From Eucommia ulmoides (taxonomy: Eukaryota > Streptophyta > Magnoliopsida > Garryales > Eucommiaceae), in assembly GCA_016647705.1 (NCBI GenBank), contig CM028333.1, positions 12,297,616 to 12,361,615 of the forward strand: a stretch of DNA of 64,000 nucleotides, written 5' to 3'. The translations under genes were made by a program, and so were the position numbers. Positions 58,500 to 64,000 of this stretch are shown here, one piece after another (the first letter of the stretch is position 1; each line of letters starts with the position of its first letter). The notes beneath the pieces were generated by a model, which was not told the origin of the DNA, did not search any database, and saw only the letters and a list, made by a program, of their open reading frames with translations.

Positions 58500-58862
58500 A
58501 AGGTAGCATTTGGTTTGGGTTTCGGTTTCTGTTTCAGTCAAGCTTGGATGGTGATTTCGGTTTCTGTTTCAGTCAAGCTTGGACGGTGAAGGTAACCCTA
58601 ATCCGAGTGCTCTTCTTCATGTTATCAGTATAGATTAGTTTTGAAAAATTGGTTTTGGTTTCGGTTTCTGGTGCCGGGAAATTTGATGGGCAAACAAATT
58701 TTCACCAGAACTTTTAATTAGGTTTCTGGTGCCGGGAAATTTGATGGGCAAAAATTGGTTTCTGGTTTCGGTTTCTGTTGTCGGGAAAAATTGGTTTCGG
58801 TTTCTTCGAATTTTCACCTGAACTTGAAACGAATTTTCACTTGATGCCTATGATAAATAGCA

Positions 58863-58922
<60 letters not shown>

Positions 58923-61400
58923 TTTCTGTTCAGAACCCTCTTCTGCAAACGTTGATGGTTTCGGTTTCCGTGATTTAGTGCTTGAGCAGTATAGATTTGT
59001 TCCGTAAAATTGAGTAGTTGAGCAGTATACATTTGTTCACCTAACGGTCGGTGTTTCTGTTCTGATTTAGTGCTTCGATTTAGTGTTTCTGTTCTAATTT
59101 AGTGTTAACTGTTTCTGATTTAGTGTTTCTGTTCTGATGATTTCTGTTCTGATTTAGTGTTTCTGTTCAGAAACTGTTTCTGATTTAGTGTTTCTGTTCT
59201 GATTTCTGTTCTGATTTAGTGTTTCTGTTCAGAAACAGAACAGGTTCTGATTTAGTGTTTCTGTTCTGATTTTGTGTTAACTGTTTCTGTTCTAATTTAG
59301 TGTTTCTGTTCTCAATGGTGAAATTCTCAATGGATAAATGTGGTTTCTGTTTCGGTTTCTGTTTTTCTGTTCATTTTTTTTTTCTCATTTGAAACAGGGA
59401 TTAGGGCTTGGATTTAGTGTTTCTGTTCTGATTTAGTGTTAACTGTTTCTGATTTAGTGTTTCTGTTCTTATTTCTGTTCTGATTTAGTGTTTCTGTTCA
59501 GAACTGAAAATTAGAAAATAAAAAATAAAAAACAGAAACAGAAACAGAACAGTATAGAAACAGAACAGGTTCTGATTTAGTGTTTCTGTTCTGATTTTGT
59601 GTTAACTGTTTCTATTCTGATTTAGTGTTTCTGTTCTCAATGGTGAAATTCTCAATGGATAAATGTGGTTTCTATTTCGGTTTCTGTTTTCTATTCATTT
59701 TTTTTTCATTTGAAACAGAGATTAGCGCTTGGATTTAGTGTTTCTGTTTCTGATTTAGTGTTAACTGTTTCTGATTTAGTGTTTCTGTTTTGATTTCTGT
59801 TCTGATTTAGTGTTTCTGTTCAGAACTGAAAATTGGAAAATAAAAAATAAAAAACAGAAACAGAACAGTATAGAAACAGAACAGGTTCTGATTTAGTGTT
59901 TCTGTTCTGATTTTGTGTTAACTGTTTCTATTCTGATTTAGTGTTTCTGTTCTCAATGGTGAAATTCTCAATGGATAAATGTGGTTTCTGTTTCGGTTTC
60001 TGTTTTCTGTTCATTTTTTTTTTCATTTGAAACAGGGATTAGCGCTTGGATTTAGTGTTTCTGTTTCTGATTTAGTGTTTCTGTTCTTATTTCTGTTCTG
60101 ATTTAGTGTTTCTGTTCAGAACTGAAAATTGGAAAATAAAACAGTATAGAAACAGAAACAGAACAGTATAGAAACAAAACAGAAACAAAGTTTTCTGGGA
60201 GCAGAAACAGTTAACACTAACCAAATGCGTCACCTAAATACAAACAATTTGATCTCAACGCTCCTCGCAAGGTAGCATTTGGTTTCGGTTTTTGTTTCTG
60301 TTTCTGTTTATGAATTGTTTCTGTTTCTGTTTCCTGTTTCTGTTTCTGTTCCTGCTGTTTCTGTTTTTATTCCTGTTTTTGTTTCTTTTCATTTATAAGA
60401 ACAAAAACAAGAACCATGTTTGGTTGCGGCATTTGTTTTTTTTTTTTTTTTTCGAGTGATTGTTCATGCTCTGTTCATTTTTTTTTCATTTGAATTGGGG
60501 GCCTATAACAGAAATAGAAACAGGGATTAGGGCTTAGACGGTTTTGGTTTTGGTTTTGGTTTCGGTTTCTTCCTTGATTCTTAGTTTTGAATTGCGCCTT
60601 TTGCAATACAGGTTATCAGTACAGCGAGGACATGCAATTGTATTCTGATTGTCCTGAATGCAATACAGCCTATAACTCGCTTGATAGAGAGAGAGCTCGA
60701 GGGATTTGGAATAAGGATTGTGTTCATTGTTTATATTCTGTTTAACGTTTGTTCTTGAAAACTTGAAATGGTTTTGTTCCCAGAAACACTAAAACAGAAA
60801 CACTAAAACATGGTTTCGGTTTACATGATTTTTTTTTTCATTTGAAATTCTCAATCGTTCTTCATTGTATAGATTAGTTTAGGTTTGTGTTCATTGTTTA
60901 TGTTCTGTTTAACGTTTGTTCTTGAAAACTTGAAATGATTTTGTTCCCAGAAACACTAAAACAGAAATACTAAAATAGAAACACTAAATCAGAACAGAAA
61001 CAGTTAAACAGAACAGAATAGAAACAGATCAGAAACAGTTAAACACTAGGTTCTGATTTTGTGTTAACTGTTTCTGTTCTGATTTAGTGTTTCTGTTCAG
61101 AACTGAAAATTGGAAAATAAAAAATAAAAAACAGAAACAGAACAGAAACAGAACAGAAACAAAGTTTTCTGGGAGCAGAAACAGTTAACACTAACCAAAT
61201 ACGTCACCTAAATACAAACAATTTGATCTCAACGCTCCTCGCAAGGTAGCATTTGGTTTCGGTTTCTGTTTCTGTTTCTGTTTATGAATTATTTCTGTTT
61301 CTGTTTCCTGTTTCTGTTTCTGTTCCTGCTGTTCCTGTTTTTGTTTCTTTTCATTTATAAGAACAAAAACAAGAACCCTGTTTGGTTGCGGTATTTGTTC
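58500..61400 (+). repeat. GTTTCTG minisatellite with higher-order duplications
   Basis: Hundreds of variants of TTTCTGTT and TGATTTAGTGTTTCTGTTC, with local inverted stretches (CAGAAACAGAACAG). Three larger units start with CAGGTTCTGATTTAGTG at 59241, 59566 and 59882 (steps 325 and 316). A further block (60180-60440) is repeated at 61155-61400, offset 974. A third (60717-60810) is repeated at about 60888-60975. A perfect (AT)n run of about 56 bases sits at 58863-58919. Mostly non-coding; the candidate exon at 60612-60745 lies within it. Confidence 0.85.
60612..60745 (+). CDS. Possible small exon encoding a zinc-ribbon-like peptide
   Basis: After the acceptor-like TTGCAATACAG a frame reads [17 protein letters not shown] and goes on with CVHC 20 residues later (C-x2-C ... 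C-x2-C), ending at TAA 60743-60745. ATG at 60632. The sequence is not part of the GTTTCTG repeat except for its last 30 bases, which are duplicated near 60890. The four-cysteine spacing could bind zinc. No family recognised; it may be an exon of the transcription unit to its right or a captured fragment. Confidence 0.3.
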
Positions 61401-61414
61401 TTCTTTTTTTTTTT

Positions 61415-61800
61415 TCCTTTAAATGTATGGTAGTCGGTGGGTGGTGGTGGCCAACGGGATGACGGTGGTCAGCGGGTGGTGATGGTGGGGCCTATAACAT
61501 CAGGGGGGGTAAACAAGAATTAGGGAACACAAATGGAGCCTATAACATTCAATTCGCAAAGTGCGTTAGAACAGAAACGCTTAAAAAGAAATAGGGAAAA
61601 CTATCGAGACATATTATTTTTGGGTTCCTGAAATTTATTCTATTTTTTTTTTTGTTTAACGTTTGTTAAGTGTTTTAGTTTAGTGTTTGCCTTATGTGTA
61701 AACAAGAATCAGGGAACACAAATGGGGCCTATAACATTCAATTCGCAAAGTGCGTTAGAACATAAACGCTTAAAAAGAAATAGGGAACAATATTGAAACA
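61415..61800 (+). repeat. Spacer with an approximately 100-bp direct duplication
   Basis: The block with GGGAACACAAATGG, GCCTATAACATTCAATTCGC and CGCTTAAAAAGAAATAGGGA is present at about 61510-61605 and again at about 61705-61785. A GGT/GGTGG-rich part precedes it (61430-61495). Confidence 0.8.
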
Positions 61801-61910
61801 TATTATTTTTGGGTTCCTGAAATTTGTTCTATTTTTACTTTAGCATTTGTTAAGTGTTTTAGTTTAATGTTTGCCTTATGTATTATTTATGTCCTTCAAT
61901 CTCAGGCAAT

Positions 61911-62549
61911 ATGGTACGACCTGCTATCGTAATTAGAACGAGTACTAGATTAAAGTTGCGTAAGGAAAAACAATTCTTTTATGAGAAACTTTATTTACAA
62001 AGTTGTCCCGTTAGAGAATATGGGATGAATAAAATAGCAAGTGCTAGAATTTTGCAGAATTATAGGTACAAAATTAGTGAGAGAGATATAATGAACCAAA
62101 TTGTTGATGGTTTACCATCAAATTGGGATGTGGCGACAAAGAATATATTTAAAAATCATCGGCCTCTTACTGCCTTTGAATTTGTACAATTTTTAGAAGA
62201 GGCTGAACGAGATGTACATCCATTATGGAGAGAATTTGAAAGAGAGAAAATGAATGAAAAAGAGAGTGTTAGAATGCATGTACTTAGAAAAGAGCGCCTG
62301 TACTACCACCTAAAACGTAAGGGGTTTCAACCAAACTGGGCAGTATTGGTGTATGTAATAGTGCGTACTCTACCGAAATCTTGGCCTAGAGTTAGAGTTC
62401 ATAGAGCCTTAAAGAAAGAACTCTTAGACCTAAGAGCATTAGGAACTTTGTTAGAGAGCATCGAGGACGACCAGATTGGCTTAAAGGCACTGGAGGAATA
62501 CGAGGTTCAGCTACAAATTGGCAACCAAAGTAATGAAGTTGTGCCGTAA
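61911..62549 (+). CDS. Gag-like hypothetical protein with two similar halves (213 aa)
   Basis: Open frame from the ATG at 61911 (MVRPAIVIRTSTRLKL), six bases after an acceptor-like CTTCAATCTCAG, to TAA at 62547-62549. An in-frame ATG at 61878 would lie on the intron side, so 61911 is preferred. Two segments look alike: MNQIVDGLPSNWD, then HRPLTAFEFVQFLEEAE, and VIVRTLPKSWPRVR, then LLDLRALGTLLESIE. Each resembles the (I/V)xxLPxxW ... L ... LExxE core of retroelement Gag capsids. The protein is basic with Lys/Arg-rich helices; no zinc knuckle, protease or transmembrane segment. It has no internal stops, unlike every retroelement ORF in the window. It could be a domesticated or captured gag, or an exon of the gene that continues at 62951. 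Confidence 0.5.
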   Translation: MVRPAIVIRTSTRLKLRKEKQFFYEKLYLQSCPVREYGMNKIASARILQNYRYKISERDIMNQIVDGLPSNWDVATKNIFKNHRPLTAFEFVQFLEEAERDVHPLWREFEREKMNEKESVRMHVLRKERLYYHLKRKGFQPNWAVLVYVIVRTLPKSWPRVRVHRALKKELLDLRALGTLLESIEDDQIGLKALEEYEVQLQIGNQSNEVVP

Positions 62550-62950
62550 ACTGTTTTTTAAGGTATAAATAATTTTTAATGTAATTTGTATTCTTGATAT
62601 ACATTTTGTATATTTTATGTCTAATATATTTTTTCCTTTCTTTTCCTTTTGTAGGGTTACCGCGTCAAGTTTGTTTTTTCTCTTCGGTTGTTGAAAATAT
62701 ATTTTGAATGTATTTTGTATTCATGATATACATTTTGTATTTTGTAATGTGATTGATTGTTTTACTTTGTTATATTCAACAAAAGTTGTCTTAATGTGAT
62801 GGATTTAATATTATATATGTTTCTGTTTTTATTGTTCTCTTGCTTTTGTTAATTGTTAATTAATATGTAAATCTTACAATTTATTTTTTAAGCTCATAAT
62901 ATAATTTTAGTTTATCATTTATTTTGCATTGAATTTTTATTTTTATTTTT

Positions 62951-63062
62951 TCAAGGAAAAAAAATTTGGCAATAGATGACAAGTCAAATAAAAATTCTAC
63001 TTCAAATAGTAGAGGGAAAGAGAAAAGTGAAAAGGGGAACATCAGTAGCAATGTGGTATGTG
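62951..63062 (+). CDS. Upstream coding exon of the partial gene at the window's right end
   Basis: Between an acceptor (TTTTTTCAAG) and a donor (GTG/GTATGTG) one frame reads KKNLAIDDKSNKNSTSNSRG, then KEKSEKGNISSNV. It joins the next exon in phase (VFNDNVISKS). Polar and lysine-rich, no domain. The start codon must be in an exon further left. The intron that follows is 414 bp. Confidence 0.45.
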
Positions 63063-63476
63063 TCCAATTAGTAAGGTTAATTATTTTTTAGTTTTAATTA
63101 TCACTGTTTTATCATTCAACAATAATCACATATTTAATCTATTAAACGTATTAAATAATTATGACTATTTGTGTCTATGTTAGGTTTATATTTAAATTTT
63201 GAAAAAATCTTAACCTGAAAATAAACATGATAAGAACATATTTAGCTGTGATTTCAAACGTATAGTTATTTATCTAATCTGATTTTGTATTTATACTCTT
63301 ACCTTTGTGGTGATATTAAATTATCCGTATTCTTATTTATACCGTAACTTATTACATGCTATTTATAGTTTCATTTAGTACCAATTTTAGTTCGTACTTT
63401 GTCACATTGTCCTCCACTGTTCTTTTTCATTTATTCGATCTAGAAAATTGAAGATTCAACCTCATATTATCTTTAG

Positions 63477-64000
63477 GTATTCAATGATAACGTCATATCA
63501 AAATCTGCTATATCCCAACGAATGCAAAGGGAACGAGAGAGGTTTAGTCGTCCAATTCTAGAATGTCAAGAAGGTGGAAGATCCCGCACAGGTAACATTG
63601 CCAGAACATCTAGCACAAACGATGTGTCAAGACGTTCTGTGGCTCAACTAGAACGAAGAGAACGGGAGAGAGCTGATCGGGAGATATGTGATGGCCCTAT
63701 GGAAGGAGGTCAGTTGTTTGTGTCCACAACACCTAACAGTCGCTCAACGGGGGTTGAGCAAACAATTATACCTTCTGAATATATAGCATCCAACAAGATC
63801 GATGTATCGAAACGGGCTCTAGCTCAACGAGAACGAAGAGAACGGGAAAGAGTTGACCGGGAGCGGTGTGATCGCTTCAATAAAGATAATCGTGAATGCC
63901 TGGAAGGAGGTCAGCCATTTTTGGGAGAATCATCAGAGCCTACGCCGAAGCGAAGAATGGTTACAACAGTTTCTGTGTCATCATCAAGCACAAGTCGATA
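63477..64000 (+). CDS. Partial gene with charged ERRERER repeats (runs off the window)
   Basis: Opens at an acceptor (CATATTATCTTTAG) and stays open for 174 codons to the end of the window. It contains three related segments: VISKSAISQRMQRERERF, DVSRRSVAQLERRERERADR and DVSKRALAQRERRERERVDR. The last two are exactly 180 bases apart (63621 and 63801). Each is followed by an EGG motif (QEGGRS, MEGGQLF, LEGGQPF). It is strongly charged, helical in character and rich in Arg, Glu and Ser. Basic arginine-rich N-terminal regions of this kind occur in some plant Helitron helicases, but no helicase, Rep or DNA-binding motif is inside the window, so the product is unknown. It has no stops, in contrast to the transposon genes to its left. 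Confidence 0.5.

Noticed and set aside
58863-58919. Functional signal in the long (AT)n run
   Set aside because: Simple microsatellite; similar runs at 24900, 45611 and 53034 are LTR parts.
58778-59032. Frames over the (AT)n run with YIYIYI repeats
   Set aside because: Microsatellite translation.

Overview
This window is plant nuclear DNA, probably from a dicot with a large, AT-rich genome. It is almost entirely heterochromatin-type repeat sequence: nested LTR retrotransposons of several lineages, smaller DNA transposons and microsatellites. No bacterial-style operons, rRNA, tRNA genes or CRISPR arrays are seen. The assignment to plants rests on the retroelement lineages: a Tat-type Ty3/gypsy element with a second RNase H and an antisense gene, Tekay/Del-type chromoviruses, Ty1/copia gag-pol, a Helitron-like end, and hAT and CACTA MITEs. 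The species cannot be told from the sequence.

Layout. (1) 1-11720: a minus-strand chromovirus-like gypsy element (Gypsy-1). Its CA-rich 3' LTR is split by a complete but decayed Ty1/copia element (Copia-1, 572-6966, target duplication GGAAC). (2) 11721 to about 22035: a plus-strand Tat-lineage gypsy element with LTR, PBS, gag, pol and a 3' tandem-repeat region. It also has a minus-strand antisense gene with three apparent introns. Its 3' LTR is missing. (3) About 22040-27355: the 3' half and 3' LTR of a plus-strand chromovirus-like element (Gypsy-4). (4) 27356-34060: minus-strand pieces of other retroelements, separated by a 2.7 kb element with inverted arms of about 700 bp (29575-32309). (5) 34061-44647: AT-rich, gene-poor DNA with MITE and SINE debris, ending in a Helitron-type hairpin plus CTAG exactly inside a gypsy LTR. 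(6) 44648-53263: a detached LTR end, then Gypsy-2, a minus-strand chromovirus with a long 5' LTR. (7) 53264-58260: a hAT-type non-autonomous element, a decayed zf-RVT/RNase H-like fragment and a CACTA-type MITE with a perfect 25-bp hairpin. (8) 58260-64000: a GTTTCTG-rich minisatellite about 2.9 kb long, then the only stretch that looks like it holds real genes. That stretch has a 213-codon gag-like ORF with two similar halves, and the 5' part of a spliced gene whose protein carries charged repeats and runs off the window.

All retroelement coding regions are broken by stops or frameshifts, so nothing here looks able to move on its own. Among the elements, the best-preserved features are the Copia-1 ends, the Gypsy-2 gag-pol and LTR, and the splice signals of the Tat antisense gene. 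Gypsy-1, Gypsy-4, Gypsy-2 and the 44648-44901 fragment share one LTR family, so the window is probably a stack of insertions of that family into itself, later shuffled by deletions.
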